A DNA stretch of 64,000 nt, taken from NCBI RefSeq assembly GCF_017488845.2, contig NZ_CP083371.1:1849931-1913930 (forward strand). Reading direction: 5' to 3'. The first letter of the stretch is position 1. Each line of letters opens with the position of its first letter. Shown piece by piece: positions 8,570 through 16,677 of the stretch. Under the pieces are notes generated by a model. The model was not told the origin of the DNA. It ran no database searches and worked only from the letters and a program-made list of their open reading frames with translations. The translations under genes and the position numbers were made by a program. This DNA is from Ensifer canadensis. GTDB lineage: Bacteria > Pseudomonadota > Alphaproteobacteria > Rhizobiales > Rhizobiaceae.

Positions 8570-9591
8570 CAGCAATACTTAGGGGCTATGCGATCAGGCT
8601 CCTACCGCAGCTGATAGCGCTGGCGGTCATTCTCCTGATGGTATCCTTCGTGTTCCCGGGCTTCTTCCGCCTCGAAATCCAGAACGGCCGCCTCTATGGC
8701 AGTCTCATCGACATCCTCAACCGCGGCGCCCCTGTGGTTCTGCTCGCGATCGGCATGACCGTCGTTATCGCCACCAAGGGCATCGATCTTTCTGTCGGCG
8801 CCGTGATGGCGATCTGCGGGGCAGTCGCCGCCTCGTCGATCACGTCGGGCCACTCGCTGGCGATGACGCTTCTGATCACCCTTGGCACCGGCATTCTCTG
8901 CGGTCTCTGGAACGGTATCCTCGTCGCCATTCTCGATATCCAGCCCATCATCGCAACGCTGGTTCTGATGGTCGCCGGGCGCGGCATCGCTCAGCTCGTC
9001 ACCGAAGGCGCGATCCTCACCTTCAACGATGAGGGGCTGATTTTTCTTGGCAGCGGCTCATTCGCTTGGCTGCCCCTGCCCGTGATCATCTGGCTGATCT
9101 TCGGCATCCTGGTAGCGCTGATCGTGCGAAAGACGGCGCTTGGCATGCTGATCGAGGCGATCGGCGTCAACCGCCAGGCAAGCACGCTATCCGGTGTGCT
9201 GACGCCGGTGCTGCTGATCGCTGCCTATATGCTATCAGGCCTTTGTGCCGCGATTGCCGGCATTATCGCCGCCGCCGACATCAAGGGCGCCGACGCCAAC
9301 AATGCCGGGCTCTGGCTCGAACTCGACGCCATTCTTGCGGTCGTCATCGGCGGCACCTCGCTTCTCGGCGGCCGCTTCAGCATCGCCGCCTCCGTGCTCG
9401 GCGCCATCATCATCCAGTCGATCAACACCGGCATCCTGCTTTCCGGCTTTCCGCCGGAATTCAACCTGATCATCAAGGCGGCGATCATCGTCTTCATTCT
9501 CGTGCTGCAGTCGCCACCGGTTCGAAACGCCTTCACCTTTGTCGCGCTTCTGCGCGCCAGCAGAAAACCGACGGAGCGGCAAGCGCGATGA
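8566..9591 (+). CDS. ytfT: Sugar ABC transporter permease, YtfT-like
   Basis: A 341-residue integral membrane protein of the RbsC/BPD_transp_2 family, with the family motif GMTVVIATKGIDLSVGAVMA (about residues 62-81) and further hydrophobic helices to the C terminus. It forms half of the membrane channel with YjfF. The ATGA overlap with ytfR and the ATGA overlap with yjfF fix both ends and indicate one operon. Confidence 0.92.
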   Translation: MTAILRGYAIRLLPQLIALAVILLMVSFVFPGFFRLEIQNGRLYGSLIDILNRGAPVVLLAIGMTVVIATKGIDLSVGAVMAICGAVAASSITSGHSLAMTLLITLGTGILCGLWNGILVAILDIQPIIATLVLMVAGRGIAQLVTEGAILTFNDEGLIFLGSGSFAWLPLPVIIWLIFGILVALIVRKTALGMLIEAIGVNRQASTLSGVLTPVLLIAAYMLSGLCAAIAGIIAAADIKGADANNAGLWLELDAILAVVIGGTSLLGGRFSIAASVLGAIIIQSINTGILLSGFPPEFNLIIKAAIIVFILVLQSPPVRNAFTFVALLRASRKPTERQAR

Positions 9592-10556
9592 AACCCAAAT
9601 ACCTGCCGCTGACCGCAACCATCGTCATCTTCGTCTTGAGCTATGCGCTTTGCGTGGCGCAGTATCCCAACATCCTGTCGACGCGGGTCATCGGCAACCT
9701 GCTGACCGACAACGCCTTCCTCGGCATCGCCGCCGTCGGCATGACCTTCGTGATCCTGTCCGGCGGCATCGACCTTTCGATCGGCTCGGTGATCGCCTTC
9801 ACCGGTGTGTTCCTGGCCGTCGTGCTGGAGAATAGCGGCGCCCATCCGCTCGCCGTCTTCGCCATGGTGCTGTTGATCACGACGTTCTTCGGAGCGGTAA
9901 TGGGCGCCATCATCCACTATCTGGAGATGCCGGCCTTCATCGTCACGCTCGCCGGCATGTTTCTGGCCCGCGGCATGGCCTTCGTGCTGTCGATCGATTC
10001 CATCGCCATCAAGCATCCGTTCTACGGCACGTTGAAGGGTTTTTATTACAAGCTTCCCGGCGGCGGCAGGATCACGCTCATCGGTGGGCTGATGCTGCTC
10101 GTCTTTGCCATCGGCATCCTCATTGCCCACCGCACCCGCTTCGGCACCGACGTCTATGCCCTCGGCGGCGGCACCGCCACCGCCAAGCTGATGGGCGTAC
10201 CGGTCGGACGCACCACCATCATGATCTACGCATTGTCAGGTTTGCTCGCGGGCCTTTCCGGCATCGTGTTCTCGCTTTACACCTCGGCCGGCTACTCGCT
10301 TGCGGCCGTCGGCGTCGAACTCGATGCGATCACTGCGGTGGTGATCGGCGGCACGCTTTTGACCGGCGGCTCCGGCTTTGTTGCCGGGACCTTCATCGGT
10401 ATCCTCATCCAGGGCTTGATCCAGACCTACATCACCTTCGACGGCTCGCTTTCCAGCTGGTGGACGAAGATCCTGATCGGTCTGTTGCTGTTCGTCTTCA
10501 TCCTCATGCAGAAGGGCATCGTATACGTGTCCCGCAACGAACAGCGGCACGTCTAG
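9588..10556 (+). CDS. yjfF: Sugar ABC transporter permease, YjfF-like
   Basis: A 322-residue second permease of the RbsC family, with GMTFVILSGGIDLSIGSVIA at about residues 45-64 and a conserved IGGTLLTGG segment near residue 255. Two different permeases after a two-domain ATPase is the signature layout of the YtfQRT-YjfF system. The start at 9588 overlaps the ytfT stop (ATGA); the open frame further upstream is only ytfT read in another frame. It ends 11 bp before a GntR regulator gene. Confidence 0.92.
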   Translation: MKPKYLPLTATIVIFVLSYALCVAQYPNILSTRVIGNLLTDNAFLGIAAVGMTFVILSGGIDLSIGSVIAFTGVFLAVVLENSGAHPLAVFAMVLLITTFFGAVMGAIIHYLEMPAFIVTLAGMFLARGMAFVLSIDSIAIKHPFYGTLKGFYYKLPGGGRITLIGGLMLLVFAIGILIAHRTRFGTDVYALGGGTATAKLMGVPVGRTTIMIYALSGLLAGLSGIVFSLYTSAGYSLAAVGVELDAITAVVIGGTLLTGGSGFVAGTFIGILIQGLIQTYITFDGSLSSWWTKILIGLLLFVFILMQKGIVYVSRNEQRHV

Positions 10557-10567
10557 GAAGGGCATGG

Positions 10568-11323
10568 GTGCACCTCATGCTGCCAGGAACCTTCGCAAAG
10601 CAACCTGTGAAACGCTCAAGCCACGGCCATGTCGTGGACGAGCTCGGGCGCGCGGTGGTCGGCGGAGAGTTCTTAGCCGGCGATATTCTGCCTGGTGACG
10701 TCGAGCTGGCGGCACGCTTCAAGGTGTCGCGCACCGTGCTGCGCGAGGCAATGAAGACGCTCGCGGCCAAAGGTCTGGTGTTCCCGCGCGCGCGCATCGG
10801 GACGCGGGTCATGCCGCGGGCGCATTGGAACCTGTTCGACAGCGACGTGCTTTCCTGGCATTTCAGCGTTGGCGTCGACGAGGAGTTTTTGAATCACCTG
10901 AGCGAAATCAGGCTGGCGCTCGAACCCTTTGCGGCAGCGCTTGCGGCTGAGCGCGCCACCGACGCCGACATCGCCCAGATGATGCGGCTCGCCGTTGCCA
11001 TGGGCAATGAAGACCACAGCGCCGAAACGCTGGCGCATGCCGACCTCGAATTCCACCTGCATCTCCTCGAAGCGTCCCTCAACCCGTTCATGCGCACGGT
11101 GGGCAGCCTGATCGAGGCGGCACTGATCGGCGTCTTCAAACTCACCAATCCTTCCGCCGACCGCAGCGAAATCGACCGCGTCGCCGTGACCCATATCCGC
11201 ATCGTCGAGGAAATCCGCCGCGGTGATGCCAAAGGCGCCCGACATGCAATGGAAGACGTGATCCGGGCCGGCCAACAGCGGCTGATGTCGGACCTGACGA
11301 TGCGACAAACCAGGCCGTCATAG
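10568..11323 (+). CDS. GntR-family (FadR subfamily) transcriptional regulator
   Basis: A 251-residue regulator. The N-terminal winged helix has the typical SRTVLREAMKTLAAKGLV helix with a GTRV wing. The FCD effector domain follows (EIRLALEPFAAALAAERATDADI, then paired histidine-containing helices such as HADLEFHLHLLEAS), a fold that often binds metal and carboxylates. The GTG at 10568 sits 6 bp after GGAAGGG and is preferred over the ATG at 10577. It follows yjfF by 11 bp, so it is probably co-transcribed and regulates the importer and perhaps the divergent phosphatase operon. Its effector may be a sugar acid or a sugar breakdown product. Confidence 0.87.
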   Translation: MHLMLPGTFAKQPVKRSSHGHVVDELGRAVVGGEFLAGDILPGDVELAARFKVSRTVLREAMKTLAAKGLVFPRARIGTRVMPRAHWNLFDSDVLSWHFSVGVDEEFLNHLSEIRLALEPFAAALAAERATDADIAQMMRLAVAMGNEDHSAETLAHADLEFHLHLLEASLNPFMRTVGSLIEAALIGVFKLTNPSADRSEIDRVAVTHIRIVEEIRRGDAKGARHAMEDVIRAGQQRLMSDLTMRQTRPS

Positions 11324-11437
11324 CGCGCAGGAAATACCGAGTTCGGCGTCCCCGACCCCTGCTAATCGCCGCCCCCATCATTTGCGAAACCTTTAAGATT
11401 CTGGCGCATAACGTCCCGCAGAATCCAGGAGTTGACG

Positions 11438-12694
11438 GTGGAAGCGCTACATACCCCGACGATCATGATCAGCTCCTTCGCGACGTTGGTGGTCTTTGCA
11501 GTCTTCTTCGCGCTCGCGTCACGCCAGGAGCGCAACAGCCTGGAACTGAGGCTGTGGTCCTGCGCATTTCTGGTCGCCGCACTTGGATTTACCCTGCTTG
11601 CCTTCCGAGGTCCGGGTTATTCCTTCGTCCCGGTGACGCTGGGCAACGCCCTGACGGTTCTGGGCTTGGCGCTCATCTGGCTCGGCCTGCGCGCCTTCGA
11701 CAATCAACCGCTGAAGATCGCGTCCGCATTGGCCGGGCCGGTGTTGTGGTTGCTGGTCACCGGTTTTTCCGATTATGTCCAGAACAATGTCACCAGCAGG
11801 ATCGTGCTGTTTTCCGCGCTGATCTTCGTCTATTCGGCGATGATCGCGGTCGAGATTTTCCGCTCCGACAATTTCCGCAGGCTTCCAAGCTCTTACATCG
11901 TCGCATTTCTCTTCGCCACGCATGGCCTGTTCTATCTCGTGCGCATCCCGCTGATCTTCGTCTGGCCGCTTTTCGGCAACACGGCGTCGGGCGCCGAACA
12001 GCCGATATGGTATCAGCTGCTGACCTTCGAACTCTTCATCCACAGTCTTGCGGGCGGGTTCTCGTTCTTCGCGCTGATCAAAGAAAGAACGCAGTACAGA
12101 TACAAGCTGGCGTCGGAAACCGACGCCCTCACCGGTGTGCAGAACCGGCGCGCTTTCATGGCGAGCGTCGACGCCTATCTGGCGACAAGACCCGATGATG
12201 GAGCGTTGATGTACATGGACATCGACCACTTCAAGGCGATCAACGATCGCCATGGACACGCTGTCGGCGACAAGGTGCTCATCGAGTGCGCGGCGGTCAT
12301 CTCGCAAGCCGTTGGCGGCAAGGGCTTCCTCTCGCGCATGGGCGGCGAAGAGTTTGCGGCCTGCTTCCCCGGGGTCGACCGATCGCAGGCCGCAGCCATC
12401 GCCGAGGACATCCGCAGTGCCTTCGAGCAGGCGCGGGTCAGGGCCGGAAACACGACGCTTTCGGCGACCGTCAGCGTCGGTGTTGCCTTTGTCGCAAGGC
12501 AACAGGGGGCAAGCGAGCTTCTGTCTTCCGCCGATCGAGCGCTCTATGCGGCAAAGGCGGCAGGGCGAAACGCGGTCTGGATCGCCGGCAAGGACAGCGC
12601 TCCCCAGTTCGCATCGGGGCTGGCGGCCCAACCGAACGAGAGAGCGCCTTCCCCGGGGAGGACCGAGAGAGGTCCGATGGCTAACTGCGCCTGA
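11438..12694 (+). CDS. Membrane-anchored diguanylate cyclase (GGDEF)
   Basis: A 418-residue protein. About 210 N-terminal residues form several hydrophobic helices, and a C-terminal GGDEF domain follows (DALTGVQNRRAF, then the active-site loop as GGEEF). It should make cyclic di-GMP from GTP; GGEEF is a catalytically competent variant. I see no RxxD inhibitory site directly before the loop (the five preceding residues are FLSRM). The GTG at 11438 has AGGAG 6 bp upstream; a TTG at 11432 is too close to that site. It stands alone, converging with the IalB-autotransporter operon. Confidence 0.88.
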   Translation: MEALHTPTIMISSFATLVVFAVFFALASRQERNSLELRLWSCAFLVAALGFTLLAFRGPGYSFVPVTLGNALTVLGLALIWLGLRAFDNQPLKIASALAGPVLWLLVTGFSDYVQNNVTSRIVLFSALIFVYSAMIAVEIFRSDNFRRLPSSYIVAFLFATHGLFYLVRIPLIFVWPLFGNTASGAEQPIWYQLLTFELFIHSLAGGFSFFALIKERTQYRYKLASETDALTGVQNRRAFMASVDAYLATRPDDGALMYMDIDHFKAINDRHGHAVGDKVLIECAAVISQAVGGKGFLSRMGGEEFAACFPGVDRSQAAAIAEDIRSAFEQARVRAGNTTLSATVSVGVAFVARQQGASELLSSADRALYAAKAAGRNAVWIAGKDSAPQFASGLAAQPNERAPSPGRTERGPMANCA

Positions 12695-12729
12695 GCCGTC
12701 GCTATCGTCGTACCGGCAACTGAGGCGCA
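12686..12729. terminator. Inverted repeat between convergent genes, likely bidirectional terminator
   Basis: TGCGCCTGAG (12686-12695) pairs with CTGAGGCGCA (12720-12729) with one mismatch. The left arm contains the stop codon of the GGDEF gene. The position between two converging genes fits a shared terminator, though there is no strong T-run on either side. Confidence 0.45.
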
Positions 12730-12755
12730 AGCAGCCGCCGGCAACACGCCTCGCC

Positions 12756-13292
12756 TCAAGCCTTCTGCATCAAGGCAATGGTGCGGTCGAGCGCGGTTGC
12801 AAACCCCTTGAGCGAGATCGAGAAACTGACCTCCTTCTCGGTGTCGCTGGCAAAGGCGACGAGCTTCAGCACCTTGCCGCCACGCAGCAGCTTGATCGTC
12901 TCCTCATTGAACGTCAGCGCGACGATGCATCCGACCGGCATGCAGGTTCGAAACCGCGAGGGTTTGCTACCCGTGGCATCATCGACCCCAAGAGAGACGC
13001 CCTTGTCCAGGTAGAGACCGAAAGGCAGCGCGAGCTGTCCCTGGAGGCCAGCGCCGTCGACCGGTTCAAGTTCCAGCGTCAGCACGCGCTGTCCGCTCTG
13101 GTGAACCTGGCGCTGCGAAAGAACACACCTGCGATTGCCGTCTGTCACCGCGCAGGCGACGCTCCAGTCGTCGTAGGTCTCGGCGAGCGAAGAGGGGGCC
13201 GTCGCGTCCTTCGGCGCCTCCTGCGCATAGAGCGGGTTGGTGGCGACGATCGTCGCCATCAACGTTGCGGTGATCCAGCGTAAAAGCCGCAT
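12756..13292 (-). CDS. IalB-family (invasion-associated locus B) exported protein
   Basis: A 178-residue protein with a signal peptide ending near LYAQEA. It carries the IalB pattern: YDDWSVAC near residue 40, paired cysteines (CAVTDGNRRCVL and CMPVGCIVAL), then a basic helical C terminus. IalB proteins are periplasmic or envelope proteins of alphaproteobacteria, first named for erythrocyte invasion in Bartonella. In soil rhizobia their role is unclear. Its ATG overlaps the autotransporter stop as ATGA, so the two are made together and may work together at the envelope. Confidence 0.85.
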   Translation of the reverse strand: MRLLRWITATLMATIVATNPLYAQEAPKDATAPSSLAETYDDWSVACAVTDGNRRCVLSQRQVHQSGQRVLTLELEPVDGAGLQGQLALPFGLYLDKGVSLGVDDATGSKPSRFRTCMPVGCIVALTFNEETIKLLRGGKVLKLVAFASDTEKEVSFSISLKGFATALDRTIALMQKA

Positions 13293-16200
13293 CAGAAGCG
13301 CACATCAAGCTTGGCATCGACGGCATTCTGCGTCGTGCCTGAGCCGAACTGGCCGGTGTAGGTGATGCCGAGGCTCGCAGTGTCGGTCAGCGCGAAATCA
13401 ATGCCGGCCTCGATGATCGCCGCATCCTCGGCGATCGGCGTACCGGCAACCGCGAAGGCACTGCCCGTGCCGAAAGCCATCGTCGAGAAAGGCGTCGTAT
13501 CGCCAAAGGCGTGCTGCCAACCAAGCATGCCGCGCACCTTGGCATTGGTGGCCCCCAGACTGAGAGGGGCCGACGCACGAAGACCGAGCGTCGTGAAGGT
13601 CGTATCGGTCGTGTTGCTCCTGCTCGACAGAGCCGCCGCAGCACCACTCTCAGTGAAACCGTCGGTGTGAAGGCTGACATAGGCGAGGTTCGCGAAGGGC
13701 TCGAGCGCTACGCTCGGCAGGTCGATACGGTATCCGACTTCGCCGAACGCCTGGAATGTGCCGGCATCATAGTCGGCCTTCAACGCGTCCCGGAAACCTG
13801 GGAAGACGACCGCTCTCTCCGTCTCGATCGAATGCCAGGTATAGGCAAGGCCGGACCGCAACGCGACATCGCCCCAACGGCCGCCACCGTAGACGCCGAG
13901 ATGGTAGTTGTCGCTGTCGCCGCTCGAAGCACGGCTGTCGACGTCGAAATTCGTCCGGCTGTAGCCGGCCATGATGCCAACCAACGCATTGTCCGAGACC
14001 GCCGCATCGAAGCCGGTGATGAAGCCACCCGTCGACTGATCGAGTTGGCCGGTATTGCCGTTGCCATCGGTGTTGGTCCAGGAGCCGAAAACCTGTCCCC
14101 AGCCGACCATTGGCGGCGGCGGGACGGCGACCGCGTCGATCGCGGCGACTGCACCGGTCGTGATCTTGTCCTCCGGCCCGTAGGCCAGAACCGGGACATT
14201 CGCAGCAGCAACGTCGCCGAAAGCGTCGCGAATGCGGTCGTTCGCCGCGTTGCGCAGCAAGCTGCTGTCATTGATCAGCGCTGTCTGTGCCGAAGCATGA
14301 ACCTCGCCGGACAGGCGGTCGAAGGCACCACGCGCATTGGCGGCGTCGAGCCTCAGGAGAATGTTGTAGAGCGCAAGCGATGGCCCGCTCTGCGCAAGCG
14401 TGTTGAGGGCGAGCGCCGTGTTCCTCTGATTGCCGCTGATGGCCACGCGTTCGAACTTGGCCGACGTGCCCGGCGTGCCCGGGTTCGGGTTTCCAGGGTT
14501 GGGATTGCCAGGGTTCGGGTTGCCGGGATTGGGATTGCCCGGGTTCGGGTTGCCGGGATTTGGATTACCGGGGTTCGGGTTGCCAGGATTGGGATTACCA
14601 GGATTAGGTGTACCCGTATCCTTGATCGCGATCTTGAGATCGACCTGCTTGTCCTTCTGCTCCAGCGTGACATCGAGAAAGGCGGACTTCGAAATCGCCT
14701 GGGCAAACTGACCGTCGACACCGTTTTCCGCGGTCAGAATGGTATAGGTGTGGCCGTTCTGGTAGCTGGTATTGGCATCGAGCGCGGTCACCTCGACATT
14801 GACGCCATTGCCGATCGTCGCGACGCCATCGCCCCGCACGCCGTTCTGCAGGCCCTTGACGGCGATCCTGTCGGAGCGACCGTCGCCGGCGATGTCGGCC
14901 TCGTAGATCGAGCCGTCGCTCATTTCCAGTTGCCCCATGATCGTCAGCGTGCCGGTCGAATTGTTTCCCGGTGCAATGACCGCTCTCTTGTCGACCGCGG
15001 TGGTGCCAATAGTGCCGGATCCGCCAAGGCGGCCGAAAGCCGTCGAGGCCGGATTGCCAATGCGGTTCAGCGTTTCCCCCCAGACGACGACGGAATTGGT
15101 GTAGGTCTTTCCGTCAAGAAAAGTTGTCTGCACTCTTCCCGCTTCGCCATCGACGATCAGGGTTCCATCCTTCACGTCGAACCGGGTCGTGCTGTAGTCC
15201 AAGGGGCCCGTGTCCGCGTCGTTATCGATTGTGTCGAGGTTGCTCTTGAGAACCAGCTTACCGCCGGAGACGTTCACCTTGCCGTGGAACTTCGTCAGGT
15301 CGCCGCTCACGACCGTTTCGCCCGAGAAATTGTTGATCGACCCTTGGCCACCGATCGTGTTGGCAAATTCATAGCCAGTGTTCGTGTGGTTGAAATTGAC
15401 GTGCCCCTTCCTTGGGCCGAAATCGATCTTCGAGGAGGGATCGACCGTGCCGGCCGCCTGCGCCTGCCGAGCGATCGGACCGCCGACACGATCCATATCG
15501 ACCTTGCCGCCGATCGAAAGACTGCCCATGCCTTCCCGGATCGCACCACCGACGCCAGAAAGGACGATACCACCGCCCGCTGACAGCTTTGCGCCGTTGG
15601 CGACCGAAAGGCTGACGTCTCCGGCCTCGCCAATCGTCAGCTTGTCATTGACCTTGAACTCGCTGCCAGCGCCGTCGACAGACACTTGAATGGTGTCGAC
15701 GCTCTCATCCTCCCGGAGGGTCGCGGTGTTGGTCGAGACCACGGCGCCCTTCTCGATCGTGAAGCTGTCGCCGATCGTAAAGTCGCCGGCGTTGATCCAG
15801 CGCGAATTCTCGCCGCTCACCAGAACCGTGCCGTTCTCGAAAATGGCCTTGTTGGAGTTGATGACGCCACCGTCCTCGATCCTGACCGCGCCAGTGTTGA
15901 GCGTCAGCGCGCCGAAGGCCACCCCCAGAAAATCGGTGCTGAGCATGGATCCGGCACCGCGCACCACGAGCGTTCCGTCGCCTTCCTGCAAGGCGCCGAT
16001 GTAGGTCTCCTTCGCCGAGACTTTGCCGCCATCCTCGACGATCAGCGTGCCCTTTCCGCCGTAGATGCCGCCCTCGAAACCCCCGATGAAAAGCACGCGG
16101 TAGCCGCGCGGATCTGGATCGACGATATCCCAGGTCGAGCCGGGACCGGAGACGACGACCGTTCCGACCGAGCCCTTGCCGTCAGCGATGTAGCCGCCCT

Positions 16201-16453
16201 TGCTTTCGACGGAGGCGCCGTCCTTGATCGTCAGAGTAGCGCCACTGGGACCGCCGCGGATCACGAGATTGCCGTTGATCGTATGGTCGGTGGTCCAGGT
16301 CGTGTCGTTTGGAACGAGCAATCCGGTCGCCTTCGCCGGCGACGGGACGAACGGCACGGCCGCCAGCATGATCGAGACAAGACCGGCGCGTCCAAGCGCA
16401 GTCGAGCTCAGAAGGTTGATCCTCAAAACGTCCGCCTTCACACAGGTATTCAA
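13292..16453 (-). CDS. Autotransporter adhesin-like protein (type Va secretion)
   Basis: About 1053 residues. A signal region ends near SPAKA. A long passenger of glycine-rich beta-helix repeats follows (GTLIVEDGG, GTLVVRGAG, GAVRIEDGG), then an asparagine-proline-glycine linker, then a C-terminal autotransporter beta-barrel of about 270 residues ending in the expected phenylalanine (LDVRF). It should insert in the outer membrane and display or release the passenger. No ATG fits: the open frame extends to 16684 but its first part is noncoding-like and overlaps regulatory repeats. I chose TTG at 16453, 6 bp after AAAAGGGG. GTG at 16441 is an alternative. It is divergent from a LytS/LytTR system. 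Confidence 0.85.
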   Translation of the reverse strand: MNTCVKADVLRINLLSSTALGRAGLVSIMLAAVPFVPSPAKATGLLVPNDTTWTTDHTINGNLVIRGGPSGATLTIKDGASVESKGGYIADGKGSVGTVVVSGPGSTWDIVDPDPRGYRVLFIGGFEGGIYGGKGTLIVEDGGKVSAKETYIGALQEGDGTLVVRGAGSMLSTDFLGVAFGALTLNTGAVRIEDGGVINSNKAIFENGTVLVSGENSRWINAGDFTIGDSFTIEKGAVVSTNTATLREDESVDTIQVSVDGAGSEFKVNDKLTIGEAGDVSLSVANGAKLSAGGGIVLSGVGGAIREGMGSLSIGGKVDMDRVGGPIARQAQAAGTVDPSSKIDFGPRKGHVNFNHTNTGYEFANTIGGQGSINNFSGETVVSGDLTKFHGKVNVSGGKLVLKSNLDTIDNDADTGPLDYSTTRFDVKDGTLIVDGEAGRVQTTFLDGKTYTNSVVVWGETLNRIGNPASTAFGRLGGSGTIGTTAVDKRAVIAPGNNSTGTLTIMGQLEMSDGSIYEADIAGDGRSDRIAVKGLQNGVRGDGVATIGNGVNVEVTALDANTSYQNGHTYTILTAENGVDGQFAQAISKSAFLDVTLEQKDKQVDLKIAIKDTGTPNPGNPNPGNPNPGNPNPGNPNPGNPNPGNPNPGNPNPGNPNPGTPGTSAKFERVAISGNQRNTALALNTLAQSGPSLALYNILLRLDAANARGAFDRLSGEVHASAQTALINDSSLLRNAANDRIRDAFGDVAAANVPVLAYGPEDKITTGAVAAIDAVAVPPPPMVGWGQVFGSWTNTDGNGNTGQLDQSTGGFITGFDAAVSDNALVGIMAGYSRTNFDVDSRASSGDSDNYHLGVYGGGRWGDVALRSGLAYTWHSIETERAVVFPGFRDALKADYDAGTFQAFGEVGYRIDLPSVALEPFANLAYVSLHTDGFTESGAAAALSSRSNTTDTTFTTLGLRASAPLSLGATNAKVRGMLGWQHAFGDTTPFSTMAFGTGSAFAVAGTPIAEDAAIIEAGIDFALTDTASLGITYTGQFGSGTTQNAVDAKLDVRF
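14478..14610 (-). repeat. Tandem 9/18-bp repeat encoding the (Asn-Pro-Gly)-rich linker
   Basis: Within the autotransporter gene a short unit encoding N-P and G-N-P is repeated about 16 times, giving a linker of alternating NPG and NPN units between passenger and barrel. Units differ at third positions in an 18-bp alternating pattern. Repeats of this kind can change copy number by slippage without breaking frame, since the unit length is a multiple of three. Confidence 0.85.
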
Positions 16454-16570
16454 TGTCTGCCCCTTTTCATTTGCATTCGTCAGCGCACAACCCCCAGGCG
16501 AATACGAGCCAGGGGGCGGCGGGTCATCGGGCGCTATAGCAAGCCAGGGAAAGGGGAGAATTCTGCTTTC

Positions 16571-16641
16571 TGCAAACGGCAAATTGCAGCGCCCAAAGGT
16601 TGGGGCTTTCTGCGAACGGCTCGATTTCGCCGACGAACGGC
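16571..16641. promoter_or_regulatory. Three LytTR-box-like sites, copy 1 (autotransporter / kinase 1 intergenic region)
   Basis: On the minus strand there are three related sites: GCCGTTTGCA (16571-16580), GCCGTTCGCA (16611-16620) and GCCGTTCGTC (16632-16641). Their starts are 40 and 21 bp apart. Each keeps the C-C-G-T-T core and purine/pyrimidine pattern described for LytTR recognition, and a 21-bp step is what LytTR dimers use. They lie in the 224-bp region between the divergent autotransporter and first kinase. Binding by the LytTR protein encoded at 19026 is inferred. Confidence 0.5.
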
Positions 16642-16677
16642 AATCGACAACCATCTCCGCTTGAGGGATAAACCCAC

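Noticed and set aside
12252..13283. 343-codon plus-strand frame across the GGDEF end and IalB gene
   Set aside because: It is antisense to the well-supported IalB gene and in another frame of the GGDEF gene; composition is that of a shadow frame.
14478..14610. Possible CRISPR-like array
   Set aside because: Units are 9/18 bp with no unique spacers and encode a clean in-frame protein linker.
13511..15583. 690-codon plus-strand frame inside the autotransporter gene
   Set aside because: Antisense shadow of a GC-rich repetitive coding sequence; no motif or ribosome site, and the opposite strand encodes a complete autotransporter.
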